A DNA stretch of 64,000 nucleotides from JAEUOS01 sp965279115 (GCA_965279115.1 OZ257137.1:6758001-6822000), one strand, 5' to 3'; shown: positions 1-8,570, counted from the first letter of the stretch. The notes: generated by a model not told the origin, from the letters alone. Translations and numbers: made by a program.

Positions 1-1
1 G

Positions 2-898
2 GCGCTGTGCCTGCTGTGGCTGGCCGCGCGCCTAGCCGGCCTGTGGGCGCCGCCGCTGGTGTTCGCCGTCCTGGACCTGGCCTTCCTGCCGCTGGGGGCC
101 GCGTTGTTCCTGGACCTGATTGTCCGGGGCCGCAACTGGCGCAATGCCCCGGTGGCGGTGATCCTGTCGTTGCTGGCCACGGCGAACGCGGCCTTCCACG
201 CAGGCCACTTGGGCGCCATGCCAGTGGACCCCCACGCTGCGCTGCAGGCCGCCGTGCTGCTGGTGGTGGCCGTGATGTCGATCATCGGCGGCCGCGTCAT
301 CCCCGCGTTCATCACGAGCGCCGTCCCCGGCAGCCGGCCCCAGGTGCATGCCGGCCTGGAGCGCTGGGGCCTGCCCCTCACTGCGCTGGCCCTGCTGTCC
401 TGGATGGTGGCGCCGCGTCATGGGTTGACCGCACTCTTGCTGGCGCTGCTGGCGGTGTGGCATGGGGTGCGTCTGACGCTGTGGCGCCCTTGGGTGGCAC
501 GCTCGCGTCCCGTCCTGTGGATCCTGCCGGCGGCGTATGCCTGGATCCCGCTCGGCCTCGCGCTGCTGGCCGGCGCCAGCGCGGGCTGGATCAGCCCATC
601 CATCGGCCTGCATGCGTTGACCGCCGGCGCGATGGGCGCGCTGATCGTCGGCATGGTCAGCCGCACGTCGCGCGGCCACACGGGGCGCCTGATGGCGGCC
701 GGCGCGTGTGAGCGCTGGGCCTACGGCCTGGTGCTGGCGGGGGCGGCGCTTCGGGTTCTGGCGCCGGCGCTGGGCGATGGCGGCCGATGGCCCGCCCTGG
801 CACTGGCCGCCACCGCCTGGTCCGGCGCCTTTGCGCTGCTCTTCTTGACCCTGTGGCCCTGGCTCACGGCGCCACGTATCGACGGCAAGGCCGGGTGA
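2..898 (+). CDS. nnrS: NnrS family membrane protein (5' end outside window)
   Basis: The reading frame is open from base 2, so this is the C-terminal part (298 residues) of a larger protein. It is almost entirely hydrophobic, with about eight predicted membrane helices separated by short loops, and carries the family-like stretches IIGGRVIPAF and GMVSRTSRGHTGR near residues 95 and 220. NnrS proteins are haem- and copper-containing inner-membrane proteins linked to nitric oxide stress and denitrification. It sits first in a co-directional block with a haem-copper oxidase and a truncated haemoglobin, which fits a role in NO or low-oxygen metabolism. The family call comes from recognition of conserved segments. 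Confidence 0.85.
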   Translation, partial: ALCLLWLAARLAGLWAPPLVFAVLDLAFLPLGAALFLDLIVRGRNWRNAPVAVILSLLATANAAFHAGHLGAMPVDPHAALQAAVLLVVAVMSIIGGRVIPAFITSAVPGSRPQVHAGLERWGLPLTALALLSWMVAPRHGLTALLLALLAVWHGVRLTLWRPWVARSRPVLWILPAAYAWIPLGLALLAGASAGWISPSIGLHALTAGAMGALIVGMVSRTSRGHTGRLMAAGACERWAYGLVLAGAALRVLAPALGDGGRWPALALAATAWSGAFALLFLTLWPWLTAPRIDGKAG

Positions 899-906
899 GC
901 GGGACC

Positions 907-1335
907 ATGCTGGCCAGGCTCGTCCCACGCATCGCGCTGCTGACCGCCGGCACGGTGATCGGCATCTCGTTCGTCGCCCAGCCGCTCAAGTTCCGCGCCG
1001 ACGATGTACCGCTGGCCCACCTGGTGCGTGCGGGCAGCGCCATCTTCCACGGCTCGCATGCACTGCAGCTGGCGGTGCTCTGCGGGCTGGTGCTGCTGGC
1101 GCTGTTGCCGCGCACGCGGGCCCGCAGCGCACTCGGGCTGCTCATCGCCGCGCTCGGCAGCCTGCTGGTGCAGATCGCGCTCATGCCGACATTCGACCTG
1201 CGGGTCGAGGCGCTGGCCGCTGGCCAGCCGCAGGCGCCCGCGGCCGGGCTGCACATGGCTTACGTCGCGTGCGAATTGATAAAGCTCGCATCGCTGCTTG
1301 GCGTCGGCTGCTCCGGCCGCCACCCACCGGCCTGA
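907..1335 (+). CDS. Small integral membrane protein, unknown function
   Basis: A 142-residue protein with about four hydrophobic segments. The ATG at 907 lies 8 bases after the nnrS stop; earlier in-frame starts would overlap nnrS. The stop codon at 1333-1335 lies against the AAGGAGG ribosome binding site of the next gene, so the two are probably translationally coupled. I do not recognise a family. The position between nnrS and a CcoN-like gene suggests a role in NO tolerance or in assembly of the oxidase, but that is context only. Confidence 0.7.
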   Translation: MLARLVPRIALLTAGTVIGISFVAQPLKFRADDVPLAHLVRAGSAIFHGSHALQLAVLCGLVLLALLPRTRARSALGLLIAALGSLLVQIALMPTFDLRVEALAAGQPQAPAAGLHMAYVACELIKLASLLGVGCSGRHPPA

Positions 1336-1346
1336 AGGAGGCCTCG

Positions 1347-2984
1347 ATGAACACCGTATCGATCCTGCTGTCCGCCTTCGTCCTGTCGATCGTGGCGCTG
1401 ATGTTCTTCGTCTGGAGCCAGCGGCGCGGGCTGCTCGACGACAACCCCGAGGCTGCGGGCGTGATCTTCCAGCCGGGCGAAGTGGGGCGCGCCGAAGACC
1501 CGGCAGCGTCGGGCCCCCAGGCCACGGCCTTGCAGCGGGTCACCGACGGCGCCCGCGGGCAGGCCGCCGCTGCGGCCAGTGACGAGCAGCTGGCCCAGCG
1601 GGCGGCGGCCGACGCCTCGACCGCGCCGGTGGTGTTCTTCTTCCTGTGCAGTGCGTTCGTGTGGCTGCTGGTGGCATCGGCCGCGGGCCTGACGGCATCG
1701 CTGAAGCTGCACCTGCCGGACTGGCTGGTGCAGCAGGCGTGGCTGAGTTTCGGCCGCATCCGCACCCTGCACCTCAACGCAGTGGCATACGGCTGGGCGC
1801 CCATGGCCGGCCTGGGCATCGCGATGTTCGTGGTGCCGCGCCTGCTGGGCACGCCACTGGTGGGCGGGCGCTTCGCAGTGCTGGGGGGCGCCTTGTGGAA
1901 CGCCGGCCTCGTCGCCGGACTGGGCGCCATCGCCGTGGGCCTGGGCGACGGCCTCGAGTGGCTGGAGATCCCCTGGCAGGTGGACCTGCTCTTCGTCGCC
2001 GGTGGAGCGCTGGTCGGCGTGCCGCTGGTGCTGACGCTGTTGCAGCGCCGCGTGCAGCACCTGTACGTCTCGGTCTGGTACATGGCTTGCGCGCTGTTCT
2101 GGTTCCCGGTGCTGTTCCTCGTGGCCAACATCCCGGGGCTGCACCGCGGCGTGCAGCAGGCCACGATGAACTGGTGGTTCGGCCACAACGTGCTGGGGCT
2201 CTTCTACACGCCGCTCGCACTGGCCAGCGTCTACTACTTCCTGCCTAAGGTCATCGGCCGGCCGGTGCAGTCGTACAACCTGTCGCTGCTCGGCTTCTGG
2301 GGGCTGGCCTTCTTCTACGGGCAGGTCGGCGGGCACCACCTCATCGGCGGGCCCGTGCCGGGCTGGCTGGTCACGCTGTCGATCGTGCAGAGCCTGATGA
2401 TGGTTCTGCCGGTGGCGGCGTTTACCATCAACCAGTACCAAACCCTGCGCGGGCACCTGGGTGCATTGCGCTGGTCGCCCACGCTGCGCTTCATCGGCGT
2501 GGGCGGGCTGATGTACACCGCCAGCTCGGTGCAGGGTTCGCTGGAGGCGCTGCGCAGCGTCAACGCCGTCACCCACTTCACGCACTACACGGTGGCCCAC
2601 GCTCACCTGGGGCTGTACGGCTTCGTCAGCTTCGTGTTCTTCGGCGCCATCTACTTCATCGTGCCGCGCATCGCCGGCCGCGAGTGGCCGTATCCACGCT
2701 GGATCGCCGCGCACTTCTGGCTGGCCCTGACGGGCATCGCGGTGTACTTCACGTCCCTGTCCATCGGCGGCTGGCTGCAAGGCCTGGCCATGCTCGACGC
2801 GGCGCGGCCCTTCATGGACTCGGTGCGCCTCACCCTGCCCTACCTGCAGGCCCGCAGCGTGGGCGGCGCACTGATGCTGGCCGCGCACCTGGTGTTCGCG
2901 GCGCACTTCGTGGCGCTTGTCCTGGGCCGCGGCCCGCAACGCCGGCAGGCGGCGCGCATCGGCGCCTGGTCGGCTGCCCGCTAG
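1347..2984 (+). CDS. ccoN: Divergent cbb3-type cytochrome c oxidase subunit I with N-terminal extra helix
   Basis: The 545-residue haem-copper oxidase catalytic subunit starts at ATG 1347, preceded by AAGGAGG. Expected ligands are visible: His142 (low-spin haem), His280 in WWFGHN, His330 and His331 in GGHH (CuB), and His418/His420 in AHAH. Tyr324 lies six residues before the HH pair, where cbb3 oxidases have the catalytic tyrosine and NO reductases do not, so oxygen reduction is the likelier activity. Spacings 280-330 and 331-418 equal the cbb3 values I recall (50 and 87). Residues 1-30 form an additional helix followed by RRGLLDD, resembling the small assembly protein CcoS, then a linker of about 60 residues. 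No ccoP or ccoQ follows. Confidence 0.85.
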   Translation: MNTVSILLSAFVLSIVALMFFVWSQRRGLLDDNPEAAGVIFQPGEVGRAEDPAASGPQATALQRVTDGARGQAAAAASDEQLAQRAAADASTAPVVFFFLCSAFVWLLVASAAGLTASLKLHLPDWLVQQAWLSFGRIRTLHLNAVAYGWAPMAGLGIAMFVVPRLLGTPLVGGRFAVLGGALWNAGLVAGLGAIAVGLGDGLEWLEIPWQVDLLFVAGGALVGVPLVLTLLQRRVQHLYVSVWYMACALFWFPVLFLVANIPGLHRGVQQATMNWWFGHNVLGLFYTPLALASVYYFLPKVIGRPVQSYNLSLLGFWGLAFFYGQVGGHHLIGGPVPGWLVTLSIVQSLMMVLPVAAFTINQYQTLRGHLGALRWSPTLRFIGVGGLMYTASSVQGSLEALRSVNAVTHFTHYTVAHAHLGLYGFVSFVFFGAIYFIVPRIAGREWPYPRWIAAHFWLALTGIAVYFTSLSIGGWLQGLAMLDAARPFMDSVRLTLPYLQARSVGGALMLAAHLVFAAHFVALVLGRGPQRRQAARIGAWSAAR

Positions 2985-3000
2985 ACAAGGAGCCCCAAAC

Positions 3001-3618
3001 ATGCAGAACGAACTCAAGCTCATCGGCGGCGCGATGGTGATGCTCAGCCTGGCGACCAGCGCGCTGGTCGTGCTGCCCTACCTGCAGGTGCGCGACGCCC
3101 CCGCGACGCCGGGTCTCAAGCCCTACACCGCGGCCGAGTGGCGTGGCCGCGAGTCCTACGTGGCCCACGGCTGCGTGTATTGCCACTCGCAGCAGCCGCG
3201 TGCGGCAGCGTTCGCCCCGGACGCCAAACGCGGTTGGGGCCGCGCCCCGGTGGCGGGTGACTACGCGTACGACACGCCGCACCTGCTGGGCACCATGCGC
3301 ACGGGGCCCGACCTGCTCAACATCGGCGCCCGGCAGCCCAGCGAGGCGTGGCACCTGGGCCATCTGTACCAGCCGCGAGCCTACGTGCCGGGCAGCATCA
3401 TGCCGGCCTACCCGTTTCTCTTCGAGCACAAGGCCCAGGCCGAGGCGCGCGACGTGGTCGTGCCGCTGCCGCCCGCGCTCCAGCCGGCCGGCCAGGTCGT
3501 GGTGGCCCGGCCAGAGGCGCTGGATCTCGTCGCCTACCTGAAGTCGCTGGACCGCAGCTTCGGCGCCCTGCCGGCCGTGGCGGCTGGTCCGGCCCCCGCG
3601 TCGGCCCCCATGCGCTGA
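3001..3618 (+). CDS. ccoO: CcoO-like mono-haem cytochrome c, cbb3 oxidase subunit II
   Basis: A 205-residue membrane-anchored c-type cytochrome. Residues 8-28 form one N-terminal helix. The haem c site is CVYCH (Cys58, Cys61, His62) followed by SQQPR, close to the CcoO signature, and the axial methionine is probably Met134 in GSIMPAYPF. The start at 3001 is preceded by AAGGAG and lies 16 bases after the ccoN-like stop. It should pass electrons from the periplasmic side to the CcoN-like subunit. The C-terminus is alanine- and proline-rich and diverges from classical CcoO. Confidence 0.85.
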   Translation: MQNELKLIGGAMVMLSLATSALVVLPYLQVRDAPATPGLKPYTAAEWRGRESYVAHGCVYCHSQQPRAAAFAPDAKRGWGRAPVAGDYAYDTPHLLGTMRTGPDLLNIGARQPSEAWHLGHLYQPRAYVPGSIMPAYPFLFEHKAQAEARDVVVPLPPALQPAGQVVVARPEALDLVAYLKSLDRSFGALPAVAAGPAPASAPMR

Positions 3619-3648
3619 CAGGTCCTTGCATCGACGGAGAACTGGACC

Positions 3649-4248
3649 ATGCATCCCCCATCCATCCCACCGCAGCAGCGGCGCGAACACCCCGAGCCCA
3701 CCGAGCGCAGCCGACCCGTTCCCTGGCCGATGCTGCTGCTGGTGACACTGATGGCGGCCGTCGGCGCCGCCTACATCGCCGCCGACGCCACACCGGCTGC
3801 GCCCGAGTTCGGCGACCAGCGCACCGTTGCCGAACTGCGCGCGGCGCTGCCTGCCGCCGGCAGCGATCGGGCCGTCGATGCGGCCGCCCTCTACGCCGCG
3901 CGCTGCGCGGCCTGTCACCAGGCATCGGGCGCAGGGGTGCCCGGCGCGTTTCCGCCGCTGGCCGGCAGCGAGTGGCTGGCCGGCAACCCACGCCGCCTGG
4001 CAGCGCTGGTGCTGCACGGCCTGACGGGCCCGATCACCGTCAAGGGCACCTCCTACAGTGGGGCGATGCCGGCGTTCGCCGCGCAGCTGGGCGATGCCGA
4101 GATCGCGGCGCTGCTGACCCACCTGCGTGCGAACTGGGGTGCAGGCGCGGGCGCCGTCACGCGCGATGCCGTGGCACAGGTCCGGCAGGACACACAGGCG
4201 CGGACGGCACCGTTCAACGGCGAAGCCGAGCTCAAGGGGTTCGAGTGA
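3649..4248 (+). CDS. Membrane-anchored mono-haem cytochrome c
   Basis: A 199-residue protein with a short cytoplasmic N-terminus, one helix at about residues 27-46, and a single c-type haem site CAACH (Cys86, Cys89, His90). Met in SGAMPAF is a candidate axial ligand. It resembles the cytochrome c domains of alternative complexes and may take the place of the missing CcoP as electron entry to the oxidase. Its TGA stop overlaps the GTG start of the next gene in a GTGA arrangement, which implies coupled translation. Confidence 0.8.
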   Translation: MHPPSIPPQQRREHPEPTERSRPVPWPMLLLVTLMAAVGAAYIAADATPAAPEFGDQRTVAELRAALPAAGSDRAVDAAALYAARCAACHQASGAGVPGAFPPLAGSEWLAGNPRRLAALVLHGLTGPITVKGTSYSGAMPAFAAQLGDAEIAALLTHLRANWGAGAGAVTRDAVAQVRQDTQARTAPFNGEAELKGFE

Positions 4249-4676
4249 GCACGCCGGAAGAGCTGCCGGTGACCAGTTCCCGCGCCGACCTGGCACGGCT
4301 GGTCCAGGCCTTCTATGCCGACGTGCTGGCCGATGTGCAGCTGGGCCCGGTGTTCGCCCCCTTCGCGGGCGAGCACTGGCCCCGTCATCTGGATCGCATG
4401 GTCGAGTTCTGGTGCACGACGCTGCTGCGCACCAAGACCTTCCGCGGCAACGTGCTGCAAAAGCACGTCGACCTGCTGCCGCGCCTGCAGCCTGGGCATT
4501 TCGAACGCTTGCTCGCGCTGTGGACGCGGCATACCGATCTGGCGCTGTGCCGCAGTGATGCCGCGCGGCTGCAAGCCACGGCCCGGGGCATCGCGCGGAA
4601 ACTGCACCTCGGCTGTTTCGGCAGCCTTCCGCACTGGGCCCAAGCGCCGGCGGCCGACGGCGGGCCACCGCCGTGA
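4245..4676 (+). CDS. Group III truncated haemoglobin
   Basis: A 143-residue soluble globin starting at GTG 4245, which overlaps the preceding stop. The probable proximal haem ligand is His85 in the PGHFERLLALW segment, which with the preceding GNVLQKH motif is typical of trHb group III. These small globins are associated with microaerobic growth and NO handling. It overlaps the next gene by four bases (GTGA at 4673-4676), so it is made together with the oxidase subunits and the SCO-like chaperone. Whether it stores or detoxifies NO or O2 cannot be told from sequence. Confidence 0.85.
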   Translation: MSTPEELPVTSSRADLARLVQAFYADVLADVQLGPVFAPFAGEHWPRHLDRMVEFWCTTLLRTKTFRGNVLQKHVDLLPRLQPGHFERLLALWTRHTDLALCRSDAARLQATARGIARKLHLGCFGSLPHWAQAPAADGGPPP

Positions 4677-5347
4677 GCAGGCTCTTGCGCGCCAACCTGT
4701 GGGCCTGCGCGGCCACGGCGGCGCTGCTGGTGTACCTCCTGGGCACGGTCACCGGCGGCTTCGAGCACTGGACCTTCGAGTCGCTTCGGCGCGAACAGGC
4801 GACGCAGGGCCGCTTGGTCGCGCCCGACGTCCTGCTGGTCGACAGCTTCGCGCAGGCCTGGCGGCCGTGGGACCGCCGGCCATCGGAAGATGCCCGGCCG
4901 GATCGCGGCGATGTGCTGATCGTCGACTTCGTCTTCACCCGCTGCGTGACCGTGTGCCAGTCGCTGGGCACGGTCTTCCAGCAAATGCAGGCGCAGCTTC
5001 AGGCCAAAGAGGTGCGAGATGGCACCCGGCGCATCAGACTACTGTCGATCAGCTTCGATCCCGGTCACGACAGCCCCGCGGCGTTGTACGCCTACACGCT
5101 TCGACACCGTGCCGATCCGTCGCGCTGGGCGGTGGCGGTGCCGTCAGGCGCATCCGAGACGCAGACCTTGCTTCGTTCACTCGGCGTGGTGGTCATCCCC
5201 GATGGCTGGGGCGGGTACGCGCACAACGCGGGCCTCCACGTGATCGACGCCAGCGGACGCCTGGTCGGCATCTACGACCTGGACGCGTGGCCCGAGGCCA
5301 TGGCACACGCGCACGCTCTCACGCTCAACGGCAGGCAGGCGCCATGA
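4673..5347 (+). CDS. SCO1/SenC-type copper chaperone
   Basis: A 224-residue thioredoxin-fold protein anchored by one helix at about residues 10-28. The copper-binding CxxxC is Cys91 and Cys95 in FTRCVTVC, and the LLSISFDPGHDSP segment matches the SCO core. His in the GYAHNAG segment is a candidate third ligand. SCO proteins deliver copper to haem-copper oxidases. Its start at GTG 4673 overlaps the globin stop, and its own end overlaps the next start (ATGA at 5344-5347). Confidence 0.88.
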   Translation: MSRLLRANLWACAATAALLVYLLGTVTGGFEHWTFESLRREQATQGRLVAPDVLLVDSFAQAWRPWDRRPSEDARPDRGDVLIVDFVFTRCVTVCQSLGTVFQQMQAQLQAKEVRDGTRRIRLLSISFDPGHDSPAALYAYTLRHRADPSRWAVAVPSGASETQTLLRSLGVVVIPDGWGGYAHNAGLHVIDASGRLVGIYDLDAWPEAMAHAHALTLNGRQAP

Positions 5348-5952
5348 ACCAGCGCGCGGACGTGCTTCTCGTGGCGGCGGTGCTGACTCCGCTGGTCTTT
5401 GTGCAGGACCGCGTGCGCGAGGTCGTGGAAGGCAGCATGGTGCTGCACATGGCGCTGCAGTTTCCTCTGCTGCTGCTGGCTGGCGCGTGCGCGGCAGCGC
5501 TGCTGGCGCGTCGCCGGCCGGCGGTCGCCGCGGCCTGGGCCCGCTTCGACCGAGACGGCCTGCTGGGCACCGTGGCATTGTCGGGCGTGGCGGGGCTGTG
5601 GATGGTGCCGGTCGCCCTCGACGCAGCCCTGCTGGATCCGGGCATGGCGGCGTGGAAGTACACGAGCTGGTGCTTCGCGGGCTGGTGCGTGACCTTGGCG
5701 TGGCCCGGCATGGCCACGGCGATGCGGATCTTTCTGCTGGGCAACTTGGCCTGGATGACTCTGTCAGTGGGACTGCTGTACGCCGAGACCGAGCAGCGTC
5801 TGTGCGTGAGCTACCGGTTCGACGAGCAGGCGTGGACTGGCGGAGCCCTATGCTTAGTGGCGGCGATGCTTCTTGGCGGGGTCGTGGGTGTAGCGGTCCG
5901 CGCGACGACCGGACGCACGCGGTCGAACGAAGGCATGCCGGCTCAGGCGTGA
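5344..5952 (+). CDS. Integral membrane protein of the oxidase block, unassigned
   Basis: A 202-residue protein with about five to six hydrophobic helices. The segment EGSMVLHMALQFPLLLLAG near residues 29-47 has a His-x7-Pro pattern that recalls CtaG-like oxidase assembly proteins, but I cannot assign it. It begins within the stop of the SCO-like gene and is the last gene of the block, converging with a LysR gene 15 bases downstream. A role in assembly or copper handling is inferred from position only. Confidence 0.65.
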   Translation: MNQRADVLLVAAVLTPLVFVQDRVREVVEGSMVLHMALQFPLLLLAGACAAALLARRRPAVAAAWARFDRDGLLGTVALSGVAGLWMVPVALDAALLDPGMAAWKYTSWCFAGWCVTLAWPGMATAMRIFLLGNLAWMTLSVGLLYAETEQRLCVSYRFDEQAWTGGALCLVAAMLLGGVVGVAVRATTGRTRSNEGMPAQA

Positions 5953-5967
5953 GTGATGCCGATGACG

Positions 5968-6921
5968 TCAACCGCGCCGGCGCGGCGGCGGATCGAGCCA
6001 CGGGTCCCGCTCGCGGTCGTCTGCGCCTAACGCCTGGACGAGGAAGTCGACGAAGGCCCGCGTTCGCGCCGGCACGTGGCGGCGTGTCGGCATCGCCAGG
6101 TAGAGCGCGAGGCTCACGCCGCGCCACTGCGGCAGCACCCGTTCGAGCCGCCCATCGCGCAATGCTGCGGCTGCGACGAACGACGGCAGCCCGACGATGC
6201 CCAGGCCGGCGACCGCGCCAGCCAGCAGCGTGTCGAGATTCGCGCTCGCGAGCGTTGCGATGGGCACCGGGATCGACACCGGCGGCGCGCCCTTGGCACC
6301 TTCCCGGTAGAGACTCAGCTCGCGGCGGAGTGCCGTGACGGCGGGCAATAAGGCGTCGTGCTGCAGCAGATCGTCGGGCGTCGCCGGACGGCCCCGGCGG
6401 TCCAGATACGCCGGCGACGCGCAGACGATGAATGCCGACCTCACCAGCGGACGTGCGACGAAGTCACCGGTCATCGGCTGCGCGCCCACGGAAACGATCG
6501 ACACGTCGAAGTTTTCGTCGGCTGCCTCCACGGCACCCGATGAGACGAGCTCGAAGCGGACCCGTGGGTAGCGCTCGCGGAAGCGTGGCAGCAGTGCGGC
6601 GAGCTGCTGGGCGGCGAATGCCGGCGGGCAGAGGACACGCAGCGTTCCCTCGGCCCGTTGGGTCGCCGCGCCGGCCGCTGCGTCGGCCTCGTCCAGCTCG
6701 CCGACGAGCCGCTGCACCCGTTCGCGATACGCCGCACCCGCATCGGTGAGGGCGATCCGCCGCGTCGTCCGCTGCAGGAGCCGCGTGCCCAGATGCCCTT
6801 CGAGGTCGGCGACGGCGCGCGTGACCACGGCCGGCGCGAGATCGAGCGCCCGCGCGGCGCCGGCGAAGCTGCCTTCCGCCACGACCCTCAGAAAGATCCT
6901 CAGCGCTCGCAGCTGATCCAT
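5968..6921 (-). CDS. LysR-family transcriptional regulator
   Basis: A 317-residue regulator with the usual N-terminal winged helix-turn-helix (residues 1-60, with GSFAGAARALDLAPAVVTRAV as recognition region) and a periplasmic-binding-like effector domain. It converges on the oxidase block and is divergent from the secreted-protein gene at 7067, about 145 bases away. That divergent gene is the natural candidate target. The C-terminus ends in a basic proline/arginine tail. Confidence 0.9.
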   Translation of the reverse strand: MDQLRALRIFLRVVAEGSFAGAARALDLAPAVVTRAVADLEGHLGTRLLQRTTRRIALTDAGAAYRERVQRLVGELDEADAAAGAATQRAEGTLRVLCPPAFAAQQLAALLPRFRERYPRVRFELVSSGAVEAADENFDVSIVSVGAQPMTGDFVARPLVRSAFIVCASPAYLDRRGRPATPDDLLQHDALLPAVTALRRELSLYREGAKGAPPVSIPVPIATLASANLDTLLAGAVAGLGIVGLPSFVAAAALRDGRLERVLPQWRGVSLALYLAMPTRRHVPARTRAFVDFLVQALGADDRERDPWLDPPPRRRG

Positions 6922-7066
6922 CGCGCGATTGTTCCAGCTTCGTCAAGGGTGCGTTGGCGGGTTACGGCTGGGCCTGCCAAGGGTGCGTTCCTAGAGTGAC
7001 GACATCGACGAGGCAGCGACTCAGGCCTCGGAGATCAAGCCCCCGACCCCACCCCATGGAGCCCTC

Positions 7067-7849
7067 ATGAAGACCCTGATCCCCGCCCTTCTCGCCACCA
7101 GCATGGCTGCGACCGCGAACGCTGCCCCAACGCTCGACGAGGCTGCAGCGCTGCACCTGGAGCGCCTGGCGCGTTCGCCGGAATCGGCCGGCACGCTGAT
7201 CTACCGCGGTAGCGTCGTGACACAGGACCAACCCGGCGCCGGAGCCCTGTTCACCTACGAGCGCCGCATCGACGATCGAGCCGGCCTCACGTCGTCCCAC
7301 ATCACGACCGACGCGAACGGCGAGGTCATCATCGCCGAGCAGGCGCGAATGGCGCCCGGCTATGCGCTGCGACGCTTCGATGCCGCGAACAGTCAGCAGG
7401 GCTACAGCGGCTCCGTCGTCGTCAGCCGCGAAGGACGCCACCTCGAGTTCACGCTCAAGCGCGGCGGCAAGGTGCAGACCGCGTCCGAGGACGTCAAGCA
7501 CCCGGTGGTCAGCGGACCATCGCTACACGGTTTCATCCTTCACCACTGGGACCGGCTCGCCGCCGGCGAGAAGGTGCCGGTGCGGATGATCATCCTCAAC
7601 CGCCTGGAGACCTACGGTTTCGACATTGCCCTCCAGCGCGAGGTCGAGGGCCGCACGTCGTTCTCGATCACGCCGAGCAGCTGACTCGTGCGTCTGATCG
7701 TCGCGCCGCTCGCGGTGACATTCGATTCGGCGACCCGCAACGTGGTGCGCTACGAGGGGCGTGCGCCGCCGATGAAGTCGGCGGGCGGGAAGCTCAGCGA
7801 CCTGGACGCGCGCGTCGACTACACGATGCACGTACCTGTCTATCGCTGA
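7067..7849 (+). pseudogene. Secreted protein interrupted by an in-frame TGA
   Basis: The first part (7067-7684) encodes 205 residues with a cleavable signal peptide (about residues 1-19, ending ATANA). After the TGA at 7682-7684 the same frame stays open to a second stop at 7847-7849, giving 260 codons in all, and the downstream peptide (LIVAPLAVTFD, SDLDARVDYTM) reads like the natural continuation of the domain. The simplest reading is a nonsense change, for example TGG to TGA, in an otherwise intact gene. The family is not recognised. It lies divergent to the LysR gene and has GGAG upstream of the ATG. Confidence 0.65.
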
Positions 7850-8318
7850 AGCGCCAGACCGTCATGGTGCCCGCCTCGTCCGTAAGGTGCCGAAAAGGCC
7901 GGTGGAGCGGCGGAAGCGGAGAAGAAACGCAGTTGCGAGCTAGAGCGACATAGCGGACGTTTGGAGCTGTAGCCATACCGTCAGGTCGACGTGTCAAAAG
8001 GTCCCGCTACTCTCCAAACATCCGGCCTCGCCCAGGTGACCCAGCTCATTGACGATGTGGTCGAATCATCAACGAGACCATATAAGTCTTTGATTTAAAA
8101 CACTTCTTCGGCACCCGTCACTCCCACTCTATTGTCAATGGTCGGACACGACTCAGAGCGAAATCGCGCCCCGTGACGGCCCGCGAAAAGGCAGAGTACC
8201 GACAGATTTACCGTCACGTTCGGGACCACCTTTCTGGACTCGTTGCCATTGATCTTCGGCATCGTGAGTTCGCTACCGCTACTGGAACGCGAAATCGGCA
8301 TGCCCCGCACAGGAATGA
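7850..8318. other. Intergenic and decayed DNA at the island's left edge
   Basis: No convincing gene is present. The stretch contains the word ATACCGTCAGGTC at 7975-7987, which recurs near the integrase, an AT-richer patch around 8060-8100, and the guaA 3'-end-like repeat at 8118-8135. Short open frames here have no recognisable product. Confidence 0.6.
8118..8135 (-). repeat. attR-like copy of the guaA 3' end
   Basis: Read on the minus strand, these 18 bases encode Thr-Ile-Glu-Trp-Glu-stop, the same C-terminus as the intact guaA at 12560-12577. They match that copy at 15 of 18 positions, and all three differences are at synonymous third codon positions. The codon before encodes Leu and the one before that Pro, as expected of a divergent guaA tail. 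It lies in direct orientation to the intact copy with the integrase gene between them, which is the layout of an island integrated in guaA. Confidence 0.65.
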
Positions 8319-8325
8319 CGGTATC
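8316..8325 (-). repeat. Integrase-site-like 10-mer, left end
   Basis: TGACGGTATC, the reverse complement of GATACCGTCA, which occurs three more times upstream of the integrase gene (12368, 12385 and 12423). A related CATACCGTCA is at 7974-7983. Clustering at both ends of the island suggests arm-type integrase or excisionase sites. Confidence 0.45.
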
Positions 8326-8570
8326 AACTGCGCGCTGTATGGGACGGTGACGTGAAGGCGGTGTTCGATCCGATCTTCAAGTCGCTCGACCACCATCCTC
8401 TGCACGAGCAGGCAGACCTGGCGGACGGAGACACCACGACCATCGCTCGATGGCTTCATGAGACAACGCGACGAGAGATTCCTCAACTCGTTCGACTCGA
8501 TCTATTCGAGTCCGAGGGCTGCGGCTCGCTGGTTGGCGTAGACCTTGGCGGACCGGCACTTCCCGTTTGA
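8319..8570 (+). pseudogene. queD: queD-like 6-carboxytetrahydropterin synthase, C-terminal fragment
   Basis: From 8352 the frame encodes VKAVFDPIFKSLDHHPLHEQ and then ARWLHETTRREIP and LFESEGCG, which match the C-terminal half of QueD: the LDHH catalytic region, the PT/S-helix segment and the terminal ExxxCG block. The N-terminal half with the zinc histidines and catalytic cysteine is missing, because a stop at 8316-8318 closes the frame. QueD makes a precursor of 7-deazaguanine (preQ0). The fragment lies just inside the island edge and upstream of the DpdE-like gene, as in clusters that put 7-deazaguanines into DNA. Confidence 0.65.

Noticed and set aside
32..928. Long antisense ORFs throughout, for example 32-928 and 2830-4971 on the minus strand
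   Set aside because: They are high-GC shadow frames opposite clearly recognisable genes and have low-complexity Arg/Gly/Ala-rich translations.
1347..2984. NorB-type nitric oxide reductase as identity of the oxidase subunit
   Set aside because: Tyr324 six residues before the HH pair and the exact cbb3 ligand spacing favour an oxygen reductase, despite the NnrS and globin neighbours.
7682..7684. TGA as a selenocysteine codon
   Set aside because: There is no downstream insertion hairpin that I can see and no known selenoprotein family match; a nonsense mutation is simpler.
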